Below are positions 12,067 to 21,782 of a stretch of 64,000 nt of DNA, one piece after another (the stretch's first letter is position 1; each line of letters begins with the position of its first letter). The stretch lies in NCBI GenBank assembly GCA_019137255.1, contig WPDH01000018.1, positions 310,001 to 374,000 of the forward strand, in the 5' to 3' direction. The notes below the pieces were generated by a model that ran no database searches, was not told the origin of the DNA, and saw nothing but the letters and a program-made list of their open reading frames with translations. The position numbers and the translations under genes are program-made. The DNA is from Corinectria fuckeliana (Eukaryota; Ascomycota; Sordariomycetes; Hypocreales; Nectriaceae).

Positions 12067-14441
12067 ATGCAATACGTGCGAAATCTGAGCGACTCGGTCT
12101 CGACGGCATGGAACTCTATCAACCCGGCCACCCTCAGCGGCGCCATTGATGTCATCGTCGTCGAGCAGGACGACGGCTCCCTCGCCTGCTCTCCCTTCCA
12201 CGTCCGCTTCGGTAAATTCTCGCTCTTGCGACCCTCAGACAAAAAAGTTGAGTTCCAGGTCAATGGCTTCAAGCAGAACTATTCCATGAAGCTTGGCGAA
12301 GGCGGCGAGGCCTTCTTTGTCTTCGAAACCACGGACAACATCCCCCAGGCGCTCCAGACTTCTCCCCTCGTCTCCCCCGCTTCCAGTCCGGCGAGCAGTC
12401 CGCCGCTGGATCCCGAGCAATCCCCGCTCGGCTTACAGGAGCCTGAGCTCCTCGAGCTTGATGGAGGAGCCGGAAAGCCTCGGCGCCCGCCGCCTGCTGT
12501 TCTCTACACTCAGCCCGATGAGAACGGTATGCCTACTTATCTCGATGTAGACTCTAGGATCCCAGCTGACATTCAGCCACAGGCATGATAACCCCCGTCT
12601 CCCACTCTCCTAGCCAGTCCATCTCCCGACCCGTTTCCGGCGACTGGAGCTCCAATATTCAACGACCGCACAGCGATGATGTCCTGCGAAAGTCCGCTCG
12701 AGCGCAAAGCCGCGAAGACGAGGGCTCTGTCGACGTTGAGAGCCCAGATATTTCTGAGAGATCCCACAGCCCCCCTCCGCTGGCTACTAGTGAGGCAATT
12801 GAGCGAGCCATGACCCTCTCCCGAGAACTGTCTGCTGCCAATATCCCAAGCGAAGTGAATGAGCATGGAGATCTCATGCTGGACATGGCGGGCTTCAAGG
12901 GCAACGATGAAGATGTTCTTCGAGCTGAGATTCTTGCTCGAAGGATTCTCTCTGAGGAACTCGATGGCAACTACGATATTGGGGCTCTGTTTGGCTTCGA
13001 CGAGCAGGGGAACTTGTGGATCTACAGCAGCGAGAACGCTAAGCAAGCTGCCATGAACAGAACCATTGAGTCATCTTTGCAGAACCACCGAAAAACAGTG
13101 GCGGCGGACGCTGTTTCAGACCCTGGTTACCAGAGCGACGGCAGCGACGTTACCACGACCCAGCCTATGCCCTCGCACCGCCGAGCCGAATCAGATGCAG
13201 GTCCTATGGATATGCAGACGCCTCCTAGGACTCCTCCCGGCCGCGGCCATGCAGGAGACCCCAACAGGAACTATGCCAAAACCCTTAGACTGACTAGTCA
13301 GCAGCTCAAGGACCTGGATCTTCGGGCCGGAGAGAACAACATGAGCTTCACCGTCAACCGAGCAACCTGCTCGGCAAAAATGTTCCTTTGGAAACACGAG
13401 ACACCCGTGGTTATTTCTGACATTGATGGCACCATTACAAAATCCGACGCCTTAGGTCAAGTCCTGAACATGATCGGACGTGACTGGACCCATTCAGGTA
13501 TCGCCAAACTATATAGCGATATCATCGCCAACGGCTACAACATTATGTACCTAACAAGCCGGTCCGTCGGCCAGTCGGACAACACCAGAGCGTACCTCGC
13601 CAACATCGTTCAGGAGGGGTGTCGTATGCCACCTGGCCCCACGATTTTGTCTCCCGACCGAACTATGGCGGCTTTGAGGCGTGAGGTCTACCTGCGGAAA
13701 CCCCATGTCTTCAAGATGGCCACTCTCCGAGATATTCGCAATCTGTACGGCCCAGAGATGACCTGCTTCTATGCTGGTTTTGGCAATCGGCTCACAGATC
13801 AGATCTCGTATCGAACCGTAGATGTGCCCAGAAAACGCATATTCACCATCAACTCCAATTCGGAAGTTTCCCTTGATCTTCTGAGTCTAAACAAGGTCAA
13901 GATGAGTTACGTCAACATCAACGAGGTCGTGGATCATTATTTCCCCCCGGTCAGCACGCTTGTCAAGGGTGGTGGTGAGGAGTATACCGACTTCAAGTAC
14001 TGGAGAGACGACCCGCTAGCCATGGATGACTTCTCCGCAAGCGAAAGTGACGAGGGAGTTGAAGAAGACGAGGATGAGGATGTCCAAGAAGGCGCTGTGA
14101 GCGATTATGCGGATGACGAAGAGGAGGAAGAGGAGGAAGAGGAAGAAGAAGGGGACATTGGCGACGGCCTTGCCGACAGCTACATCTCTCGCGCATCCAT
14201 TGATGAATTCGTCGAGGCAGAGAGTGTGCTCGGCGCAAGCGTCGATGAAGAGCAGATGATAGCTTCAATGAGGCAAGATCTCGAAGAAGCTCTCGATGAC
14301 GGCCCAGAGGATGGGGTACAATACGACGAAGCGAGCGATGAGGTCGCTGACCAAACCTCGGCAAGACGCAGGTCCGCAATCACCGAGGACGTGTCCGCTG
14401 AGCACATTACGGGTGTTAGTCGTCTCTCTGTGGAAAAATAA
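12067..14441 (+). CDS. PAH1: lipin-family phosphatidate phosphatase (PAP1)
   Basis: Mg2+-dependent phosphatidate phosphatase dephosphorylates phosphatidic acid to diacylglycerol, controlling triacylglycerol versus phospholipid synthesis and nuclear-membrane growth. The exons are 12067-12526 and 12583-14441, giving 772 residues. The N-LIP domain is at the very start (MQYVRNLSDSVSTAWNSINP through KVEFQVNG, about 1-60), with an N-terminal amphipathic helix. The catalytic HAD domain carries DIDGTITKSD, so the DxDxT residues are D433, D435 and T437. It is followed by the conserved segments LTSRSVGQ and GFGNRLTDQISYR. The C-terminus is highly acidic (an E-run near residue 680), as in yeast Pah1 where it mediates regulation by Nem1-Spo7. 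The region between N-LIP and HAD is Ser/Pro-rich, as expected for multisite phosphorylation. Confidence 0.96.
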
Positions 14442-14998
14442 GGCAATCATAAAGCTAAGTGAGTGAGTAGAAGACCGCACACGCGGCTATCAACGTCGCT
14501 GCTACCGCCACTACACAATAGAGGCGTTCCGGAAGCGTTCCAACATTCTAGGAGGTTACATGATACTGTTTGAGATTCAACAACTCACTTTAGGTCGGGC
14601 AAAGGGGGACTAGGACATGTGAAGTTCAAGAAGAGGAAGGGATGAGTGTTTATTGATGTCAGAGTGGCACACATAGCGTGGCGTTGGGAATACCATTGCA
14701 TTTGTTACGTTCATGGTACGGTGTACAGATACAGACAGAAAAAGCATCGCCATCTGATCATTAGGCTTGAAATAATAGGCCTTGAGGGCATTTTATTCAA
14801 TAGAGTCCTAAGCATTTGTTGTGGCAGCTTGCCCTTCTGTTCCCATACATACCCATTTATATGGGTTTGGAAATGAGACGAACTCAACTTTTATATTTTG
14901 CAGTAACGATCTCGTTGCTTTCTCTAAGTATTCCCAGGATCTGTAAACTAAAATTCAATCCGAGTTTTCGACGCCATTTTCTCCTCCATCCTCTCTCT
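14442..14998. other. convergent intergenic region, PAH1 and HIS4 3' ends
   Basis: The two genes end tail to tail here. The DNA is A+T-rich in 14640-14960 and holds no open frame of substance. It presumably carries both polyadenylation regions. Confidence 0.6.
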
Positions 14999-17613
14999 TT
15001 ACTGTCCATTCAGATAGTCGATTCGGATCTCCACAGCTCTCCGGTGGGCCTCAAGCTCCTCGACCTTGGCGAGCTGCATGACAGCGGTGCCGACATTCCT
15101 CAGGCCCTCGGCGGTCAGGTTGGAGCTGGTGATGTGCTTCTGGAAGGAGCCTAGGTTGACACCAGAGTATTGCTTGGCGAAGCCATACGTTGCTAAGGGG
15201 ATAATCAGTATAAGTTCCACGGTTCAGGGGCGCGGAAGAACTTACGTAGCGAGTGGTTAACACCTGCAGAGTAGTCTCCAACGCTCTCAGGAGTCCATTG
15301 CCCAACAAAAACACTGCCAGCATTCATTACCTGGTCAACCACCTTCTCGGCATCTTTGATCTGCAGGATAAGATGCTCAGGGGCGTAGTCGTTGCTGATA
15401 CGCATGGCCTCATCTCTATCCTTGACTAAGACAGTGACAGAGTGTGCAATTGAGCCGCGGACGATGTCAACACGAGGTAGGGCCATGGCCTGTTTGTGGA
15501 CCTCGTCCTCGATGGCTTGAAGCTGGTCTTCGTTGAGGTCGACGGCAAGCAGGATAACTTGGCTGTCAACGCCATGCTCAGCCTGGGAGAGCAGATCGGA
15601 AGCCACGAAGGCGGCATTGGCATCTTTGTCAGCAATAACAAGGACCTCTGAAGGGCCAGCCGGCATGTCAATTCCGACACCAGCATTGGTGTCATTACTA
15701 ACATGCATCTTAGCCGCAGTGACGAACTGATTACCAGGACCCAGAATCTTGTCAACCTTGGTGATGCTTTCGGTGCCGTAGGCCATAGCAGCCACAGCTT
15801 GAGCACCTCCAGCGAGGACGATACTCTCAGCACCGACCTTGTGGGCAACGTAGACGATCTCAGGGGTGATTCTGCCATCGGCTCGAGGAGGCGAGGCGAA
15901 GACAATCTTCTTGCAGCCGGCTACCATTGCAGGCACACCCAGCATCAGAGCCGTGCTAGGAAGAACAGCTGTTCCGCCCGGGATATAGAGGCCGACCCTT
16001 TCAATGGGTCTCGAAAATCGGCTGCAAACCACACCAGGCATGGTCTCGACCTGAAGGGGCTTCTCCTCATTCTGGGCGGCGTGGAACTTGCGAATATTCT
16101 CAAACGAAATGTCGATAGACTCGATAGTCTCCAGCGAAATATCCATCAACTCCTTGGGGAAAGGAGCCTTGAGCACAGGGGTGGTCAGGGAAGTCGCCTT
16201 TTCAAATTTGTGGGTGTAAGACAAAACAGCCTTGTCTCCACCAGTTCGAACTTCCTCAATGATGGGTTTGATGATGTTCAGGATAGATTCAGGTGATTTC
16301 TGTGAGGGTCGCTTCAACTTCTCCTGGAGCTCGGCCTCGGAAGTCTTGGCCGAGTCAATTCTCTCCATGGTGATACGGCCCTCGGTAGGCTTCTCGATAG
16401 GGGCAGGCTTCGCAGGCACCGTTTTGGTAGTCTTAAGACCCTCCTTCTCGGCCCACTTTCCCTTTGCGTTGCCGGCTCTCCTCTTGACTTTGAGGCTCTT
16501 GGCATCAAGGTTAGCCTCGATGTCAGCCAGACTGACACCAGCACCAACAGCCTTGGTCAAGGCGAAGTAAATCAGATCTGCTGCTTCAAAGGCAATGTTC
16601 TCCTTGGTCTTTCCGTCGCAAAGTTCCTCGGCCTCCTCCATGATCTTTGCTCGGAGAAGCTTCTCGTCTGAGAACAATCGTGCGGTATAGGAACCAGCGG
16701 GGGCGGACTCCTTTCTCGACTTCAAGGTTCGCTCGAGGGCCGCAATTCCAGCGAGCTCCCCAAAGCATCCAAACTGCTCAAGGTGGCAGAAGCCTCCCTT
16801 TTGTTTGACCACAAATTTCAGCGTGTCGTTATCGCAGTCGAGCCCAATCCTCAACAGCTCTTGAGTGTCCCCGGAGGTAAGACCCTTGACCCAGAGGCCT
16901 CGTTTCCGGCTCTGATACACGCCGGCCTGTGTCTTCAATGCCTCCAAGATACTCTCCTCGCTCGTGTATGCAAGACCCAGCGCAATTCCAGCATCGTCAG
17001 TGACCACAGTGGGGATAAGGCCATCAGGTCGGTCGGATTTCCAGTAGGAAGAAATAACACTAGACAGAAGCAGCTTCTGGGCATCATCCTTGTTGGTCGT
17101 CAGGCCCGTGGATGGCAGAATCGGGATAGCTCTGGCTTTGGTCGCAACCCCAATGAAGACCTTGAGGTCGGTGTTGGCCGTGGGCTTGAGATAAAGGTTC
17201 TTGATCTTTTTAGACTGAGCCTCCTCGATGAATTTGTTGACATCGCTTGCTGTTGGGTCGAAGTCCTTGATCAAAAGTCCGTGTTTCGAAGCAGCGGAAA
17301 TATCCAGGGTCGACACAGTCGGGATAACTCGTGAGCCAAACTCAGTGTACTCGGAGAGGTTCTGAGCATTCACAAATACTTTGCGGACCCCGCCATCGAG
17401 GAGAGCAGTCACATCATCAGGGGAAGTCACGCTCGTAACATCCATGTGAATATTGCTACTAGCACCGAGGCGAGCCCAATCCTTACAGGCCGTCTCGACG
17501 AAAGCAGCGCCGAGCAGAGAGACTTCCTGGACAGTGAGTCCATCGCCACCGCCGGGTTGACCCTCAGGGGCAGCAACGCTGACCAAGAAGGGAAGTGGGA
17601 GGGTCGTTTCCAT
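14999..17613 (-). CDS. HIS4: trifunctional histidine biosynthesis enzyme (PRA-CH / PRA-PH / histidinol dehydrogenase)
   Basis: The enzyme catalyses steps 2 and 3 (phosphoribosyl-ATP pyrophosphohydrolase, phosphoribosyl-AMP cyclohydrolase) and the last two steps (histidinol dehydrogenase) of histidine synthesis; it corresponds to Neurospora his-3. The exons are 17613-15246 and 15192-14999, giving 853 residues. The cyclohydrolase metal-binding segment DCDNDTLKFVVKQKGGFCHL lies near residue 258. The pyrophosphatase segment KIMEEAEELCDGK lies near 315. The NAD-dependent dehydrogenase occupies about 410-853, with GLYIPGGTAVLPSTALMLG, GPGNQFVTAAK and SQAEHGVDSQ. The single intron splits the conserved NHSLPTYGFAKQYSGVN segment near the C-terminus. 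The start at 17613 (METTLPLPFLVS) is the first ATG in frame. A Gcn4/CPC1-type site lies 77 bp upstream. Confidence 0.97.
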
Positions 17614-18160
17614 GCTGAAAGGCCTGAGACAGATACGGGGAGGTTCACGTCGAGGGCCGTCCAAGATCTGTTCAATTGAGGAATTTCAATGAGTCAAAGT
17701 CAAGCGTCCGCAAAAAGTTGGTGGTGAGGATGAGTCCTGCATCGGCGGCTTGGTGGGGCAATACCTCACCATTTTGCCCCTCCATCAAGGCAAGTACTTA
17801 CAAGGAATTTAAGGTGTGGTATGTGCGTCCCCTTGCAGAGCGTTTCGGATTATTCATGTTCCGGCAACGCAATCGCCCGACCACGGCCGCGTCAAGCTAC
17901 CGGCCTGCGCATGAGGCTGAATACAAAGCATCAAGCTCCACGCCAATGGTCGCTGCCTCATCGCAGGCTTTTCAAAGAGAGTCTAAACTCTTCGCGCAGC
18001 ACGCCCAAGCAGCCATCCACCCTCAGCGATTTTGACAGCCCTGTACAGGACGCTACCTCCTCCCTACACGACGCGCACCTGAGATTCACCACATTCACTT
18101 TCGCAATCCCCCAGTCAGGCGCCTCGTCAACCCCTCCGCTGCGTTGCAGCACTGTTGAAC
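17614..18160. promoter_or_regulatory. divergent promoter region HIS4 / TAF9
   Basis: This 547-bp spacer separates two genes transcribed away from each other and must contain both promoters. It holds a perfect TGAGTCA near the HIS4 side, listed separately. No clear TATA box was seen on either strand. Confidence 0.7.
17690..17696. promoter_or_regulatory. Gcn4/CPC1-type element (TGAGTCA)
   Basis: The 7-mer is a perfect match to the TGA(C/G)TCA site of the bZIP activator Gcn4/CPC1/CpcA, which induces amino-acid synthesis genes on starvation. It lies 77 bp upstream of the HIS4 start codon. The site is seen in the sequence; its use is inferred from the known control of histidine genes in fungi. 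Confidence 0.6.
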
Positions 18161-18913
18161 ATGGCGTCTAGCCAGCCTCAGACAAATGGCATACCAGCCT
18201 CATCCGCCGGAACGTCCCAAACTGTCCCCAATACTCAGACTTCTACCACCAGTCAGCCTACCACTGCCTCACAAAACGGCCCTCCCGCAACGCCCTCCAC
18301 ATCCGCCCCGCGCCCACGCGATGCCCGACTCATCGAGCTCCTGTTGACGTCCCAGGGTGTCACTGCCTACGAACAGCGAGTCCCCTTGCTGCTTCTCGAC
18401 TTCGCGTATCGACACACCTCGTCCGTACTGAGCGATGCGCTCCACCTTTCGGGCGACCCATACATCACACACGCTGGCGCAAAGCCATCCGCAACCTCAG
18501 GTGCAACCGCAGCTGCTCCAGGTGACGCCGTCGTATCGGCCAATGCGGTCAAACTCGCCATAGCAGCACGACTTAGCTATCAGTTCCGCGGGGGCAGCGC
18601 TGGCGGTGGTATTAGCAAGGATTACATGCAGGAGCTGGCTCGTGAAAGGAACAAGGTCGTCCTGCCCAGGATCGTGCCAAGTGAATGGGGTGTTCGACTA
18701 CCGAGCGAACGGTTCGTGCTTAGTGGGACGAGCTGGGGGTTAAAGGACGTATGGGATGAAGAGGACGAGGACGACGAGGACCAAGAGGGTGATGCCATGG
18801 AAGGAATCGAAGGTCCGAACCCCGAGGATGTCGGTGGGGATGGTGTGGAAGGTGGCACGGTGGATGATATATTTGGAGAAGATGTGGACGAAGAGATGGC
18901 GGAGGAGGGCTAG
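18161..18913 (+). CDS. TAF9: TAF9, histone-fold subunit of TFIID (and SAGA)
   Basis: TAF9 pairs with TAF6 through a histone fold in the general transcription factor TFIID and the coactivator SAGA. The gene is a single exon of 250 residues. After a Ser/Thr/Pro/Gln-rich N-terminus (about 1-46) comes the histone fold, beginning [20 protein letters not shown] and continuing through [20 protein letters not shown] to the third helix [18 protein letters not shown]. The loop between helices 2 and 3 is longer than in yeast (Ala/Gly/Ser-rich). The segment [20 protein letters not shown] follows, then a strongly acidic C-terminus rich in Asp and Glu. The ATG at 18161 is the first in frame. Being intronless is unusual among its neighbours here. 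Confidence 0.93.
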   Translation: MASSQPQTNGIPASSAGTSQTVPNTQTSTTSQPTTASQNGPPATPSTSAPRPRDARLIELLLTSQGVTAYEQRVPLLLLDFAYRHTSSVLSDALHLSGDPYITHAGAKPSATSGATAAAPGDAVVSANAVKLAIAARLSYQFRGGSAGGGISKDYMQELARERNKVVLPRIVPSEWGVRLPSERFVLSGTSWGLKDVWDEEDEDDEDQEGDAMEGIEGPNPEDVGGDGVEGGTVDDIFGEDVDEEMAEEG

Positions 18914-19703
18914 TCGGCCACTGCGTCAAATGGCTTTGCTCAATTTGAGCAATCCAGTTACCCATATTTCCAAAAAGTAGGGATTGTGATGCTCCCGTAT
19001 GGTGCTTCTTCGGTCGGCGTTGCTGGCGTTCGGGTCACTAGGAGTTTCTAGGTCAAAGATACCTATTAGGTTCACGTAAAACGAAATGAACTGAATTTAG
19101 ATGAGCTTCCAAAACAGCAAGCAAGGATATAGAGCTGAATAAAGATGAGGTATGTAGAACTCCGTGTTTGCATCATTACATAAGTACCGACTGCCAAGCC
19201 GGGACTAATATGTACTTCTCAACACCTCCAACTCTTGAGCGCCCTGGTGACAAACCATACACCATTTACTCTAGCAATACATTATGAAAGTTTATGTCGG
19301 CCGCTCACGACTCTCATGACTCTCACGATAGTGTAATCCAAAAGTAAATATCAAGATCGCCTCCCTGTCTATAGCCAGAAGCAGGAAGGACGTTCAATAC
19401 AACGCATTCCACGCTGGCTTTGCAGATATTTATTGTGCCATGATTACGCTGACAGACTACTGGATGGTTGGTGAAGTTGGTGAGCATAAGGCATCTATCT
19501 CAGGAGTCATGCAAGCTAAAGTCAACGCCATAGTTTCAAACAATTACATGGGCGGTATGAACGAACACGCTCTACAAATCACACCTCCACGTTACCTAGT
19601 ATGAACAAGGGAAACTTTATGGTACACTAGGCCTGTAAACGGTATCTCATACACTCTATACCCTGGACTCGATTTTCCGCAAACCCGGTCGGCCCTCTAT
19701 ACC
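18914..19703. other. convergent intergenic region, TAF9 and MPP-beta 3' ends
   Basis: The two genes end tail to tail. The stretch is relatively A+T-rich with no open frame of note and no repeat seen. Confidence 0.6.
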
Positions 19704-21355
19704 TTAAAACTTGGGCTTCATGGTGTTTCGCAGTCTCTGGTAGTCAAAGAGACCTTCGATGGTGCCCACGGCACTAATGGCAATATCCCGATCCCAGAGT
19801 TTTCGGTTGGCAAAGTCCATGATATCCTTCTCGGTAATGCCATCAATCTGGCGTTCAATCTCGCTGGGAGCCATGCGGCGGCCGGTGGTGACAAGCTGTC
19901 GGCCGATGTCCTCAGCGACGGCGGTGGTGCCATCCAAAGACAGGAGAATGGATGCCTTAAGCTGGGCCTTGGCACGCTCAACCTCGGCGCCGCTGACGTT
20001 GGTGCAGAGACGCATCCACTCGCGGATGGCGAAGTGGACGAGATCGTCCACACGCTCAGGCTGGTCACTGACGAGGTAGATACCCCAGAGACTAATGTGT
20101 ATTAGCTTTGTTATAACGCTCATTACTCATCAGGAGTCGTCTTACCCAGTGTCGCTGTAGCTAGTGGAGAAGCTCATGAAGCTGTTTGCAATGCCGTGCT
20201 TGTGCACCCAGCCGCTAAGCTTGCTGCCCTGGTGAGGGGCCTGGCCGATGGCCTTGTCGTAGTTGCCGACAATAGCCTGGGCGACGAGGGCGGTGAAGTA
20301 GTCGGGCGAGCTCCAGCTAACACCCTCGACAGCAAGGGCGATGTTGGCGGTGGGCATGGTGTCATCTCGGACGCGAACATCGGAGCCGAAGAAGTCAGCC
20401 TTCTGCTTAGAGAGCTGGTAGGCCTGGTTCTTGGGGCCGGTGCTGGGAAGGCCGGAGAAGTGCTTCTCGGCAAGCTTGACCAGCTCATCGTGGGGAACAC
20501 CACCAGAGCCAACGAGGACCATGCGGTCAGCAGTATAGTTGCTCTTGATGTAGTTGGTCAGCTCGGTTCGGGTAATGTCGCGGATGTTCTGGCGAGGGCC
20601 AAGGATGGTGCGGCCGAGGCCCTGGTGCTGGAAAGCAGTGGCGTGGAGGTGATCGAAAACGACCTCCTCGACCTGTTTCTCAACCTCCTCGGACTCTCGC
20701 AGAATAACGTCGCGCTCGCGCTCGATGGCGGACTCCTCAAGAAGAGAGTTCTGGAGAATGTCGGAAAGGATGTCGACACTCTTGGGGACGTCGGCGTTGA
20801 AGGCCTTGGCGAAGTAGACGGTGTTCTCGCGCTGATGTTTGTGTTAGCCTAGCCCAGACTCGCATCCCTTCATCCGACTGACCGAGGTGTAGGCATTGAG
20901 GTGGCCACCCATGTTCTCGATCTCGAGCTCCAATTGCTGCTGCGTTCGCTTGGAAGTGCCCTGGTTTGGATGTTAGCGATGATCCGTCACCCATTGACTA
21001 GAAACCAACCTTGAAAGCGAGATGCTCGAGGAAGTGCGCGGTGCCATTGGTCTCGTCCGTCTCGGCCCTCGATCCGGCATCAATCCACACACCGACGGTC
21101 GACGTTTGCGCGAAGGGCGAGTGCTCGGTCGCGACCTGTTACGCACAAGTCAGTAAGCCCGTCCGAGATGCATACCGAGACCAATTGGTCTCCGTTGATG
21201 GCGCTCACGGTCAATCCATTGGGGAGTGTCGTTGTCTGAGTTTTGCCGACAGTGGACGGCGTGGCAAAGCCTCGTCGGAGGGGAGCGACGGCTGACAGGC
21301 CAGCGCGGTTTCGCAGGCCCTGCGAGAGGTTCAAAGCCAGTCTCCGGGACGCCAT
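19704..21355 (-). CDS. MAS1: mitochondrial processing peptidase beta subunit
   Basis: MPP-beta is the zinc-bearing catalytic half of the matrix protease that removes presequences. In Neurospora the same protein (PEP) also serves as core protein I of the bc1 complex. The exons are 21355-21176, 21135-21010, 20960-20883, 20831-20146 and 20091-19704, giving 485 residues. The N-terminus is Arg-rich and lacks acidic residues ([19 protein letters not shown]...RRGFAT), a typical matrix presequence. The inverzincin zinc motif HFLEH is at residues 94-98, with the distal acidic region [20 protein letters not shown]. The flexible Gly-rich segment that binds substrate belongs to the alpha subunit and is absent, as expected. 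The donor after exon 2 (GTTGGT) is slightly atypical, but the frame requires it. Confidence 0.95.
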
Positions 21356-21782
21356 GACGGAGGTTTGGAGGGTCGACGCTGAATTGAGTGGTTTGATGAA
21401 ATCTTTCGATCCTGCTCGGCTAGAAGCTTTACTGAGATAATTTGCGGCCTGAGCATTGAGGCGGAGGGCTTAGTCATTCCGAACGCCTCCGAATCAGGGT
21501 GAGAAATGGCCGGGAGGTATCCAATCAAAAGGCGCGATTACTAACCTGTTTTTGGTCCACCGAGATCTCCACTTCTCACAACCACGGCTCGCTCTCTAGC
21601 TTCGAACCCGCCATTGCCCGACGAGACGAATGCCCAAGTTCACCAGCTCTTAACTGAGTAGCTTGTGAGTTGAAAACCATTATTAAAAAATTATATTCCT
21701 ACTCTCTATCTATAGTCTCAAACTCTATTGCCCAATCCAAATTTCCTTATTCTAAATCAGTTCTTTGTCCTCGTTCCTTACA
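21356..21782. promoter_or_regulatory. divergent promoter region MPP-beta / GH36
   Basis: This 427-bp spacer lies between two genes transcribed away from each other. The GH36-proximal part (about 21670-21780) is A+T-rich and pyrimidine-rich on the plus strand. No specific site was recognised. Confidence 0.6.

Noticed and set aside
21595..21615. tRNA T-arm-like GGTTCGAA word on the minus strand
   Set aside because: The flanking bases do not form an acceptor stem or a D-arm, and no A-box is at the right distance.
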